Source: Plantibacter sp. Leaf314
Lineage (GTDB): Bacteria > Actinomycetota > Actinomycetes > Actinomycetales > Microbacteriaceae
Direction: 5' to 3'
Length of the DNA: 64,000 nt
Assembly (NCBI RefSeq): GCF_001423185.1
Contig: NZ_LMOB01000002.1
Coordinates: 478,329-542,328, forward strand
The notes beneath the pieces are model-generated. The model worked only from the letters and a program-made list of their open reading frames with translations. It searched no databases and was not told the origin of the DNA. Made by a program: the position numbers and the translations under genes. Position 1 is the first letter of the stretch, and each line of letters starts with the position of its first letter. Positions 33,040 through 41,178 of this stretch are shown piece after piece.

Positions 33040-34035
33040 TCATCCATGGGTCTGCTGGGCGGTTGCCGAGCGCGCTTCATCCCACCAGCTGAGGACCCGG
33101 GAACCGATGAGCGTGAGCCACTTCGACGGTTCGCCCTCGGGCGCGTCGACGTCGAACCAGACCCGGCCGGGCAGACGGGCGCCCTGCAGCCAGGTGCCGT
33201 CGGCTTGCCGTGCACGGCGGACGAGTTCGACGGCGTCCGCGAGTCGAGCGTCCGGCGGGGTCCCCTCGGCGATGGACACGGCCCGGAAGTGGTCGAGGGC
33301 GACGAGGGCGCTGTAGCGATAGCGGTTCGGGTAGACGAAGTGTTCGACGAAACCGCCGACCCGCTCCCCGGTGGACGCGCGGTTGAGCAGCCGGCGAGAG
33401 AGCAGGTACTCCTCGCCGCCGCGGCGGGCCTCGCGCACACTCGTGTCACCGGTGGTCGTCTCGTAGGCGAGGAGTCCGCGGACGGCGTTGAGGGTGGAGT
33501 GGAAGGAGGAACGGACGGAGTCGCCCTCCTCCGCCTCGCAGTTCCAGCCGCCGTCGGCGAGGCGGTGGGTGGTGAACCAGGCGGCCAGCTGGGTCACGTC
33601 CACGCCGAGCCAGGCGCCGCTCGCGAGGGTGAACGCGTTGATGCAGACGTCGACCTCCCCACTCCAGTAGGGCAGGTCGTCGTAGTCCCAGCGACTGTTG
33701 GCGGCCAGGCGCGCGGCGGTGTCGGTCAGGACGGCGGCATCCACGCCCCACTCACGGAGGTCCTTGAGCGCCCAGGTGGTCGCGACCCAGGGCTGGCCGG
33801 GTTGCTGGGCCTCGGGGCTGTCGAAGAAGCCGGCCGGGAAGAACGCACCGCCCGCCCACTGCCCGTCCGGGTCCTGATGCGCGAGGAGTTCCGCGCCGAA
33901 CCCGGTGGAGGGGATGCTCGCCCGGGTCGCCTCCCACACCTCGGGCGGTGCCCCGGCGAGGTCCCGTTCGACCTGCCACCGGAGGGCCGGGTCGGCGTCG
34001 AGCATCCAGTCGAGCAGCTTCGCGTTGATCGCCAT
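33040..34035 (-). CDS. Squalene-cyclase-like (alpha/alpha-barrel) hypothetical protein
   Basis: 331 residues, no signal peptide. It begins MAINAKLLDWMLDADPALRWQVERDL and shows repeated helical units with Trp/Gly-rich turns (DPDGQWAGG, RLADGGWNCE, QADGTWLQG), which resemble the QxxDGxW repeats of terpenoid/prenyltransferase toroids. The DxDD-type catalytic motif of real cyclases is not seen. Such proteins are common in actinobacteria, without a known reaction. Single gene. Confidence 0.75.
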   Translation of the reverse strand: MAINAKLLDWMLDADPALRWQVERDLAGAPPEVWEATRASIPSTGFGAELLAHQDPDGQWAGGAFFPAGFFDSPEAQQPGQPWVATTWALKDLREWGVDAAVLTDTAARLAANSRWDYDDLPYWSGEVDVCINAFTLASGAWLGVDVTQLAAWFTTHRLADGGWNCEAEEGDSVRSSFHSTLNAVRGLLAYETTTGDTSVREARRGGEEYLLSRRLLNRASTGERVGGFVEHFVYPNRYRYSALVALDHFRAVSIAEGTPPDARLADAVELVRRARQADGTWLQGARLPGRVWFDVDAPEGEPSKWLTLIGSRVLSWWDEARSATAQQTHG

Positions 34036-34107
34036 GCGGGAACGCTACTCCTCGTGGGGCGCGGCCGACAGGGTGGTGTCGACCGCGTCCGGCATCGGAT
34101 CGGACCG

Positions 34108-34383
34108 TCAACGCGGGGTGGCTTTGATGCCGTTCGGTGGGCCGTCGCGATCGGACGAGGTGCGGAGGACGTCGTAGCGGACGAGCGCGTCGGCCTGTTC
34201 GAGGGTGGGTTGCACGCTCATCAGGACGCGTTTCGTCGGATCGATGTCCCACGCGATGACGAAGTAGGCGTCGGACCCCGACCGGTCGCGGCGGCGTTCG
34301 ATGACCGCCTTCGGGATGACCGGGTCGTTCCGCATGACGAGCCACGTGTTGTGGTCGAGTCGGATCGGACGGGGGCGGGTCAT
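34108..34383 (-). CDS. Hypothetical protein
   Basis: 91 residues, basic, single domain: PRPIRLDHNTWLVMRNDPVIPKAVIERRR...SDAYFVIAWDIDPTKRVLMS. Not recognised. The start codon lies beside CGAACATACGTTCG (about 34388-34401), an AT-containing palindrome that may hold its promoter or operator. Confidence 0.6.
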   Translation of the reverse strand: MTRPRPIRLDHNTWLVMRNDPVIPKAVIERRRDRSGSDAYFVIAWDIDPTKRVLMSVQPTLEQADALVRYDVLRTSSDRDGPPNGIKATPR

Positions 34384-34387
34384 GTAT

Positions 34388-34401
34388 CGAACATACGTTC
34401 G
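34388..34401. promoter_or_regulatory. CGAACATACGTTCG imperfect palindrome at the divergent start
   Basis: CGAAC-ATAC-GTTCG is a 5-nt-arm inverted repeat five bases upstream of the hypothetical gene at 34108-34383 and 80 bases upstream of the HAD gene. It resembles a LexA-type site (GAAC-x4-GTTC), though the classical actinobacterial SOS box (CGAAC-x4-GTTCG) is exactly this pattern. Confidence 0.6.
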
Positions 34402-34480
34402 AATCTGCGGTGAGGCAAGCCGAGATGCGCCCGGCGCGTCGGCAGTTGGCGGCCGAGAGGGATGTCGTTACCGTTGGCAC

Positions 34481-35176
34481 GTGCGCACGCTTCGGGCAGT
34501 CGGGTTCGACCTCGACGGCACCCTGTTCGACCACCGTGGTTCCGCTCGCGACGGGGTGCGCCACTTCCTCCGATCACTGGGCGTCGAACCGTCGTCAGGG
34601 GCTCTCGAGTCCTGGTTCACGGCGGAGGACATCCAGTTCGAACGGTGGCGGGTCGGGGAGATCGGTTTCCAGGAGCAGCGACGACAGCGCCTGCGAGCCG
34701 TGCTGCCAGCATTGGGCGTCACGCTGCCGACGGACGACGCCGGGCTGGATGCGCTGTTCGACGGCTATCTTCAGGCCTATCGCCGGTCGTGGCGGGCGTT
34801 TCCGGACAGCCGAGACCTGATCGACACCCTCCGTGCCAGCGGCTACCGGGTCGGCCTCCTCACGAACGGAACGCAGGCTCAGCAACTCGACAAGCTGCAT
34901 CGAACCGACCTGTTCGGCGGGTTCGACGCGGTGTGCATTTCCGAACACCTCGGCGTGCAGAAACCGGATCCCCAGGCGTTCATCGCCCTCGCCACGCAGT
35001 TGAGCGTCGCGCCGGAAGCGGTCCTGTTCGTCGGCGACCATCAGGCGCACGACGTCGACGGCGCCCGGTCGGCCGGCATGCGCGGGCTACTCGTCGACCG
35101 CTCCGCGACACATACGGCGGGGATCGCGGACGTCGTTCGGGGTGCGCTTCGCGCCGGCGTCGAGCCCGCCCGATAG
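34481..35176 (+). CDS. HAD family hydrolase
   Basis: 231 residues from GTG 34481. Motif I FDLDGT has Asp10/Asp12, motif II is LLTNGT, motif III Lys is in GVQKPDP and motif IV is FVGDHQAHDVDGARSAG. This is subfamily I (haloacid dehalogenase/phosphoglycolate phosphatase-like) with a helical cap. It probably dephosphorylates a small sugar phosphate or nucleotide; exact substrate unknown. The upstream frame extension is not coding-like. Confidence 0.85.
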   Translation: MRTLRAVGFDLDGTLFDHRGSARDGVRHFLRSLGVEPSSGALESWFTAEDIQFERWRVGEIGFQEQRRQRLRAVLPALGVTLPTDDAGLDALFDGYLQAYRRSWRAFPDSRDLIDTLRASGYRVGLLTNGTQAQQLDKLHRTDLFGGFDAVCISEHLGVQKPDPQAFIALATQLSVAPEAVLFVGDHQAHDVDGARSAGMRGLLVDRSATHTAGIADVVRGALRAGVEPAR

Positions 35177-35230
35177 GCCGATGCCGAACGGCTCGGCGAC
35201 CACACGGAGCAGGCCACGTCATCGGCGAGT

Positions 35231-35318
35231 TGCTTAACTTTGCTTAACCGCTTGACCACCCTCTTGAGGTCCCGCTACGGTAACCGCGTAACCGATTAAC
35301 CACTCAACGCAGAGGACG
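35231..35318 (+). promoter_or_regulatory. Fructan operon promoter with TTAACC direct-repeat array
   Basis: A good -35 TTGACC (35252-35257) and -10 TACGGT (35276-35281) are 18 bases apart. Before and after them are phased copies of a TTAACC-like word: TTAACT, TTAACC, TTGACC upstream, and GTAACC, GTAACC, TTAACC, TCAACG downstream with 8-base steps (35280-35308). No LacI-type palindrome is evident, so the binding protein is unclear. Confidence 0.55.
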
Positions 35319-35320
35319 TC

Positions 35321-36814
35321 ATGAACCAACGAGGGTTCCACCAGCCGAACGGCGCATGGGTCGGAGACGTCATCCCGTGGCAAGAGGACGGTGTCTTCCA
35401 CCTGCTCTACCTGCACGAGTCGCGTCGCGTGCCGAAGATCGGCATGCCGTGGCACCGCGTGACCACCCGGAACCTCGTCGACTTCGACGACCTCGGCGAG
35501 GCGCTGGCGTCGGGCGGCCCGTCCGCACCTGACTTCAACATCTACACGGGCAGTGTCGTCCTGGACCCCGACGGCGTCCACCACGTCTTCTACACGGGCC
35601 AGCACCCCGACCACCGCGGTGCCGACGGCCTGGCGCTGCAACTGGTCATGCACGCTGTCAGCACCGATGGCATGCGCACCTGGGAGCGCCGGGAGGCCGA
35701 CACCTTCGGCGCCACCGCCGGATACGAGACCGCCGACTGGCGCGACCCGTTCGTCTTCTGGGACGAGGAGGCCGCCCTCTGGCGGATGCTGATCACCGCC
35801 CGCCACGCCGACGGACCCGAGCGCCGCCGAGGCGTGATCGCCCAGTGCACCTCCACCGACCTCTCCACCTGGGAACCCGTCGAGCCGTTCTGGAACCCGC
35901 GCCGCTACATCGCCCACGAGTGCCCCGAGGTGTTCCAGTGGGGTGACTGGTGGTACCTCGTGTACTCCGAGTTCAGCGAATCGTTCACGACGCGGTACCG
36001 GATGTCCCGCACGCTGCACGGCCCCTGGCTCGTCCCCGAGCACGACACACTCGACGGTCGCGCCTACTACGCGGCGAAATCCGCCGCCCGCGACGGACGT
36101 CGGTTCTTCTTCGGCTGGATCGCCTCCCGCGACGGAGCCCAGGACGCGGGCGCGTGGCAGTGGGCCGGCACCATGTCCGTCCTGGAGGCCGAGCAGCGTA
36201 CCGACGGCACCCTCGCCTTCCATCCTCCGGCCGAATTGCGTGACACCTTCGCACCCACCGGGGAGCCGAACGACACCGTCGTCCCCTCGGGCACGGTGCT
36301 CAGCGCTCCTGACGGCTATGCCGACGCTCTCTCCTCCGCGGACGCACCGGATTCCTTCCGACTCGTCACCCGGTTCGACATCGCCCCCGGCACGACCGAG
36401 TGCGGTGTCCTCCTCCGGGCGAGCGCCGACGGCGACGAGGGCTACGTCCTCCGTCTGGAGCCGAAGCGCGACCGCCTCGTCTTCGACCGCTGGCCGCGCT
36501 CCACCACCGGCACGGAGCAGTGGCAGATCTCGGGCGACGTCCCGTTCGCCGTCGAACTCGAACGCCCCTGCCACCTCGCCCCCGGACGGCACGAGCTCGA
36601 GGTGATCGTCGACGGCGACCTCTGCGTCGCCACCGTCGACGACACGGTCGTCCTCAGCACGCGCCTCTACGACCGGCCGACCGGCCGCGTCGGTGTCTTC
36701 GTCGGCGAAGGGACCGTCACCGTCGAGGACTGCACCCTGCTGGAACGTGGTGATGCCGACCCCGACGACGACCACGCGACATCGCGCCGACTCGTCGCCA
36801 GCACCACGTCCTGA
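35321..36814 (+). CDS. Atypical GH32-clan enzyme (intracellular)
   Basis: 497 residues. The five-bladed propeller plus beta-sandwich layout of GH32 is seen, but the usual WMNDPNG start reads HQPNGAWVGDVIPWQ with Asp16 in the nucleophile place. RDP at 141-143 and the acid/base Glu200 in HECPEVFQWGDWWYLVY complete the triad. There is no signal peptide, so it should act in the cytoplasm on an imported fructo-oligosaccharide or difructose anhydride. It is the first gene of the eight-gene fructan operon, 92 bases before the binding-protein gene. The exact reaction is inferred only. Confidence 0.75.
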   Translation: MNQRGFHQPNGAWVGDVIPWQEDGVFHLLYLHESRRVPKIGMPWHRVTTRNLVDFDDLGEALASGGPSAPDFNIYTGSVVLDPDGVHHVFYTGQHPDHRGADGLALQLVMHAVSTDGMRTWERREADTFGATAGYETADWRDPFVFWDEEAALWRMLITARHADGPERRRGVIAQCTSTDLSTWEPVEPFWNPRRYIAHECPEVFQWGDWWYLVYSEFSESFTTRYRMSRTLHGPWLVPEHDTLDGRAYYAAKSAARDGRRFFFGWIASRDGAQDAGAWQWAGTMSVLEAEQRTDGTLAFHPPAELRDTFAPTGEPNDTVVPSGTVLSAPDGYADALSSADAPDSFRLVTRFDIAPGTTECGVLLRASADGDEGYVLRLEPKRDRLVFDRWPRSTTGTEQWQISGDVPFAVELERPCHLAPGRHELEVIVDGDLCVATVDDTVVLSTRLYDRPTGRVGVFVGEGTVTVEDCTLLERGDADPDDDHATSRRLVASTTS

Positions 36815-36906
36815 TCCCGACACCACGCGCCGCCCGCCTGCTCCACCCGCCTGCACCGCCCCGCACACCCGCACCCACCTGTGATCGATCAACGGAGATT
36901 CCGACC

Positions 36907-38268
36907 ATGCCAACCACCGCACGCACACGCACCATGCGCCCCACCCGCAGCACCGCCTTCGTGGCCCTCGTCGCGGCGTCAGCGCTCGCCCTCTCCGGCT
37001 GCGCCGGCGGATCGAGCGCCACAGACCCGACCGACGTCGACCCGAAGGGCGACATCGTCCCCCGCGAGATCTCCTGGCTGCTCTCCCGCCCGGCCGACGG
37101 CGGCGTGATCACCGCGATGGAGCAGATCGCCGACGAGTATGCGAAGGACCACCCCGGCTTCTCGCTCAACCTCATCACCACGCCCGACCGCCCGTCCTAC
37201 ATCCAGAAGTACGAGACCCTCGCGGCGGCGAACAAGCTCCCCGAGCTGTTCGACACCGACGCGACACCGTTCGCCCAGAAGCTCGCGAAGCAGGGTCGGA
37301 TGGTCGACGTCGACCTGCTCCTCGAGGACCTCGGTCTCGCCGACTCCTACCGCGAGGCGGCGCTCAACTACCAGCGGTTCGACGACGGTTCGCTGTACAT
37401 GGTGCCGTTCGAGTTCCAGCTGGAGTTCTTCTGGTACAACCGCTCCCTGCTCGCGGACGCCGGTGTCACCGTCCCGGCCACGCTCGACGACTTCCCCGCC
37501 ATGTGCAAGGCGCTCCGAGCCAAGGGCGTCACCCCGATCGCGCTCGACGGGCAGGACCAGTGGCCGCTCGAACGTTACATGGCCTACTACCCGTTCCGGA
37601 TGGCGGGTCCCGAGTACATCCAGGACCTGAAGGCCGGGAAGGCCTCGTTCTCCGACCCGGCCGGGAAGGCCGCAGCCGAGTGGCTGTACGACCTCGGGCA
37701 GGCGGGCTGCTTCCAGGAGGGCTTCTCCTCGACCGGCTACGCGGACGCTCAAGCGCTCTTCACCTCGGGCAAGGCGGCGGTCTACAACATCGGCACGTGG
37801 GAGCTGTCGAACCTCGCGACGGATGCGCTCGACCCGGGCGTCCGTGACGCGGTCGGCACCTTCACCCTGCCGACCATCGACGGCGCCGTCACCGCCGACA
37901 ACGAGTACGTGACCCCCTCCGGCATCGGCATGGCGGTGAACGCGAAGACGTACGATCCGCTGGTCCGCGACTTCCTCGCCTTCGCCCTCGAGCGCTACCC
38001 GGAGCTGTACGCGGCGACCGGCGCGCTGTCGCCGACGACCTCCGCGCAGACGACCGTCCCCGCGAACGCGACCGAGCTGTACGCGAGCTCCGTGGCGCAG
38101 GCCGACGGCGTCGGACCGGCGATCGCGATGCCCTGGGACACCCAGCTCGACCCGGCCACGAACACCCGACTCCAGCAGGAACTGACCCTGCTCGTGCAGG
38201 GCGACATCACGCCGGACGAGTTCATCGCGACGATGGACGCCGCCCTCACGGAGAACGTCGATGACTGA
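36907..38268 (+). CDS. CUT1 ABC transporter substrate-binding lipoprotein (fructan operon)
   Basis: 453 residues: signal peptide with lipobox LSGC (Cys32), then family-1 solute-binding fold (REISWLLSRPADGGVITAMEQIADEY, NRSLLADAGVTVPATLDDF, GKAAVYNIGTWE). Ribosome site GGAGA. It should capture the oligosaccharide made by the secreted GH32 enzyme of the same operon and hand it to the two permeases; its gene overlaps the first permease by 8 bases. Confidence 0.9.
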   Translation: MPTTARTRTMRPTRSTAFVALVAASALALSGCAGGSSATDPTDVDPKGDIVPREISWLLSRPADGGVITAMEQIADEYAKDHPGFSLNLITTPDRPSYIQKYETLAAANKLPELFDTDATPFAQKLAKQGRMVDVDLLLEDLGLADSYREAALNYQRFDDGSLYMVPFEFQLEFFWYNRSLLADAGVTVPATLDDFPAMCKALRAKGVTPIALDGQDQWPLERYMAYYPFRMAGPEYIQDLKAGKASFSDPAGKAAAEWLYDLGQAGCFQEGFSSTGYADAQALFTSGKAAVYNIGTWELSNLATDALDPGVRDAVGTFTLPTIDGAVTADNEYVTPSGIGMAVNAKTYDPLVRDFLAFALERYPELYAATGALSPTTSAQTTVPANATELYASSVAQADGVGPAIAMPWDTQLDPATNTRLQQELTLLVQGDITPDEFIATMDAALTENVDD

Positions 38269-39220
38269 ATTCACCCAGACCGCGGTGGGCGCGGCACCGG
38301 CCCGCCCACCGCGGCGGCGGAAGCCGATGTCCACGTCGATGCTGCCCCGCCGGTCGACGCTGTCGGTGCTCGTCTTCCTGGTGCCGCCGCTCGTCCTCTA
38401 CGGCGTCGCCGTGCTCCTGCCGATCGTGCAGTCGCTGTTCCTCAGCCTCTTCTCGTGGGACGGCATCACCGACATGGCGTTCGTCGGACTCGACAACTAC
38501 GTCAAGATGCTCACCCGCGACGACGTCTTCTGGACCTCGTTCGGCAACGCGCTCGGCTACCTCGCCATCTGCCTGGTGCTCCAGCTCGGTGGGGCGCTCC
38601 TCGTCGCCGGGCTGCTCACCGCCCTCCCCCGAGCCCGTGAGCTCGTCAAGACGCTCTACCTCCTGCCGGCCGTCATCTCGACGGTCGCGATCGCCATCCT
38701 GTTCCAGCGGCTGTACGCGCTCGAACCGGTCGGACTCATCAACCAGCTGCTCGCCTGGGTCGGTCTCGGTGACCTCCAGACGGCCTGGCTGTCCAACGTG
38801 CAGACCGTCCTCGCAGCCGTCTCGATCCCGGAGGGCTGGCGGTTCACCGGGCTGTACATGCTCATCATCTACGCCGCCCTCATGGCCGTGCCCCGCGACC
38901 TCGAGGAGGCCGCCCGGCTGGACGGCGCGTCCTGGTGGCAGATCTTCTGGCGGATCCGCTTCCCCTACATCCGGCCGGTGTGGATCACGACGACGGTCAT
39001 GGCGACGACCTTCGCCCTCCGCGGCTTCGACATCCCGTACCTGCTCACGAACGGCGGGCCCGGTCAGTCGTCCGAGCTGCTGACCACGTACATGTACAAG
39101 ACGGCGTTCGTCCACACGGACTACGGCTACGCCAGCGCGATCTCCATGTTCATCGTCGTCGAGTGTCTCGTCGCCGTCGGCCTCATCTTCCTGCTGCTCC
39201 GACGGAAGGACAAGTCATGA
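38261..39220 (+). CDS. CUT1 ABC sugar permease (MalF-type)
   Basis: 319 residues, six membrane segments, with the EAA-loop EEAARLDGASWWQIFWRIRFPYIRP (about 207-231) that docks on the ATPase. It overlaps both neighbours (8 bases with the binding protein; ATGA with the next permease). Forms the sugar channel with the following permease. Confidence 0.9.
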   Translation: MTEFTQTAVGAAPARPPRRRKPMSTSMLPRRSTLSVLVFLVPPLVLYGVAVLLPIVQSLFLSLFSWDGITDMAFVGLDNYVKMLTRDDVFWTSFGNALGYLAICLVLQLGGALLVAGLLTALPRARELVKTLYLLPAVISTVAIAILFQRLYALEPVGLINQLLAWVGLGDLQTAWLSNVQTVLAAVSIPEGWRFTGLYMLIIYAALMAVPRDLEEAARLDGASWWQIFWRIRFPYIRPVWITTTVMATTFALRGFDIPYLLTNGGPGQSSELLTTYMYKTAFVHTDYGYASAISMFIVVECLVAVGLIFLLLRRKDKS

Positions 39221-40131
39221 CCGCCACCCTCCCCGCCCGGCCGACCGAACAGGTCGCGCCCCCGGCTGCGCCGGCACCGAAGCGGAAGCCCCGCCACACC
39301 CCGCGCGTCCGGGTGCAGCGGACGATCCTCACCGTGACCGTCGTCGCGATCGTGCTGGTTCAGGTCTACCCGCTCGTCTGGTTGCTGCTCACGAGCTTCC
39401 GGACAGCGGCGGACTTCGCCGGCGGCAACCCCTTCGCGCTGCCGTCCGAGTGGACGCTCGACAACTACGCCAGAGCGTTCTCCACCGGCAACCTCGGGCT
39501 GAACATCGTCAACAGCCTGATCGTCACCCTCGGGTCGAGCGCCCTGATCGTCATCGCCGGCATGATGGCGGCCTACGCGCTCCAGGTCCTCGGCTTCCGG
39601 TTCAGCGGGCTCGTCCGCGGCCTGTTCCTCCTCGGCATCATCGTGCCCGTGCAGATCGCGCTCGTCCCCCTGTTCATCGACTACTCGCAGGTCGGTCTGC
39701 TCGACACCCACCTGTCGATGATCATCCCGCTGGCGGCGTTCGCCCTGCCGATGGCGGTCTACCTGTTCTCCTCCTTCTACGAGTACATCCCGAGGGAGAT
39801 GTACGAGGCCGCGTCGCTCGACGGCGCGGGCCCGTACCGGATCTTCGGCCAGATCACCTTCCCGCTCTCCGTCAACACGATCATCACGGTCGTGCTCGTC
39901 AACAGCATCTTCATCTGGAACGACTTCATCTTCGCGAACACCTTCGTGCTCTCGGACGGATTGAAGACCATCCCGCTCGGCCTGCAGAACTACATCGGGG
40001 CGATGGGGAACACTGATTGGACGGCGACGTTCGCCGCCGTCTGCGTCACGGTCACACCGCTGCTGCTGGTGTTCCTCGTGTTGAACAAAGCGATGATCAG
40101 CGGCCTCGAGAGCGGAGCGACCAAGGGATGA
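39217..40131 (+). CDS. CUT1 ABC sugar permease (MalG-type)
   Basis: 304 residues, six membrane segments, EAA loop MYEAASLDGAGPYRIFGQITFPLS. It starts at ATG 39217 overlapping the previous stop; the longer open frame is a shadow in the MalF-type gene. Its stop overlaps the LacI start (ATGA, 40128-40131). No ATPase gene is in the operon. Confidence 0.9.
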   Translation: MTATLPARPTEQVAPPAAPAPKRKPRHTPRVRVQRTILTVTVVAIVLVQVYPLVWLLLTSFRTAADFAGGNPFALPSEWTLDNYARAFSTGNLGLNIVNSLIVTLGSSALIVIAGMMAAYALQVLGFRFSGLVRGLFLLGIIVPVQIALVPLFIDYSQVGLLDTHLSMIIPLAAFALPMAVYLFSSFYEYIPREMYEAASLDGAGPYRIFGQITFPLSVNTIITVVLVNSIFIWNDFIFANTFVLSDGLKTIPLGLQNYIGAMGNTDWTATFAAVCVTVTPLLLVFLVLNKAMISGLESGATKG

Positions 40132-41168
40132 GCAGCACCGACCAGCCGAAACCCGGCGCGGACCACCCGAAGAACACCTCGGGCATCACGATGCGCGACG
40201 TCGCGAAGGCCGCCGGTGTCTCCGTCGCGACGGTCTCGCACGTCGTCAACGACAAGCCGGGCTCGCGGATCGGCGAGGACGCCAAGCGCCGGGTGCACGA
40301 GGCGGTGGCCGAGCTCGGCTACCGACCGAACGCCCTCGCGAAGACGCTGTCCCAGGGGCACTCCCGCTTCATCGGCCTCGTCGCCGACGCGATCGCGACG
40401 ACCCCCTTCGCCGGCCAGATCATCCACGGCGCCCAGGACGAGGCGTGGCGACACGGCTACGTCCTGCTCGTCGCCAACACCGACGGCAACACGGCCGCCG
40501 AGGATGAGGCGATCGCGATGATGCTGGAGCACCAGGTCCGCGGGATCCTGTACTCGACCTGGTTCCACCACGAGATCACCGTGCCGGAGGCGCTCCACCA
40601 GACCGACACCGTGCTCGTCGACTGCTTCGCCGGCGGCAGCGGACTCCCGGCCGTCGTCCCCGACGAGGAGCAGGGCGGACGGACCGCGACCGAGGCGCTG
40701 CTCGCGGCCGGCCACCGACGGATCGCGTTCGTCAACACCACGACCCCTTCACCGGCACAGACCGGACGGCTCGCCGGGTACCGCTCGGCACTGCAGGCCG
40801 CGGGGGTCGCGTTGGACGACGCCCTCGTGTTCCCGGCCTCGCCGGAGCAGGAGGGCGGGTACGCGGTGACCGCCGAGGTCGTCGACTCAGGCGCCACCGC
40901 GGTGTTCTGCCACAACGACCGCGTGGCCATGGGACTCTACGACGGGCTGCGGGAACGCGGACTGCGGATCCCCGACGACATGGCGGTCATGGGGTTCGAC
41001 AACCAGGACGTCATCGCCGCCCACCTCAGGCCGCCGCTGTCGACGGTCGCCCTCCCCCACTACGAGCTCGGAGCGGCCGGTGTCCGTCGGCTGCTCGGCC
41101 TCGACGCCACGCCGTCCACCGGGCCGCAGCTCATCGCCTGCCCGGCCGTCCCGCGGCACTCCGTCTGA
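40128..41168 (+). CDS. LacI family transcriptional regulator (fructan operon)
   Basis: 346 residues. After a polar N-terminal arm of about 20 residues comes the HTH ITMRDVAKAAGVSVATVSHVVND, hinge YRPNALAKTLSQG, then a sugar-binding domain. It lies inside the operon it presumably controls, between the importer and the GH32 gene, so repressor is made together with the pathway. Its operator is not obvious. Confidence 0.9.
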   Translation: MSSTDQPKPGADHPKNTSGITMRDVAKAAGVSVATVSHVVNDKPGSRIGEDAKRRVHEAVAELGYRPNALAKTLSQGHSRFIGLVADAIATTPFAGQIIHGAQDEAWRHGYVLLVANTDGNTAAEDEAIAMMLEHQVRGILYSTWFHHEITVPEALHQTDTVLVDCFAGGSGLPAVVPDEEQGGRTATEALLAAGHRRIAFVNTTTPSPAQTGRLAGYRSALQAAGVALDDALVFPASPEQEGGYAVTAEVVDSGATAVFCHNDRVAMGLYDGLRERGLRIPDDMAVMGFDNQDVIAAHLRPPLSTVALPHYELGAAGVRRLLGLDATPSTGPQLIACPAVPRHSV

Positions 41169-41178
41169 GGGCGCGGCC

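Noticed and set aside
35234-36928. A 564-codon frame on the minus strand
   Set aside because: Antisense to the atypical GH32 gene and its promoter; Val/Glu/Arg-rich with no recognisable fold.
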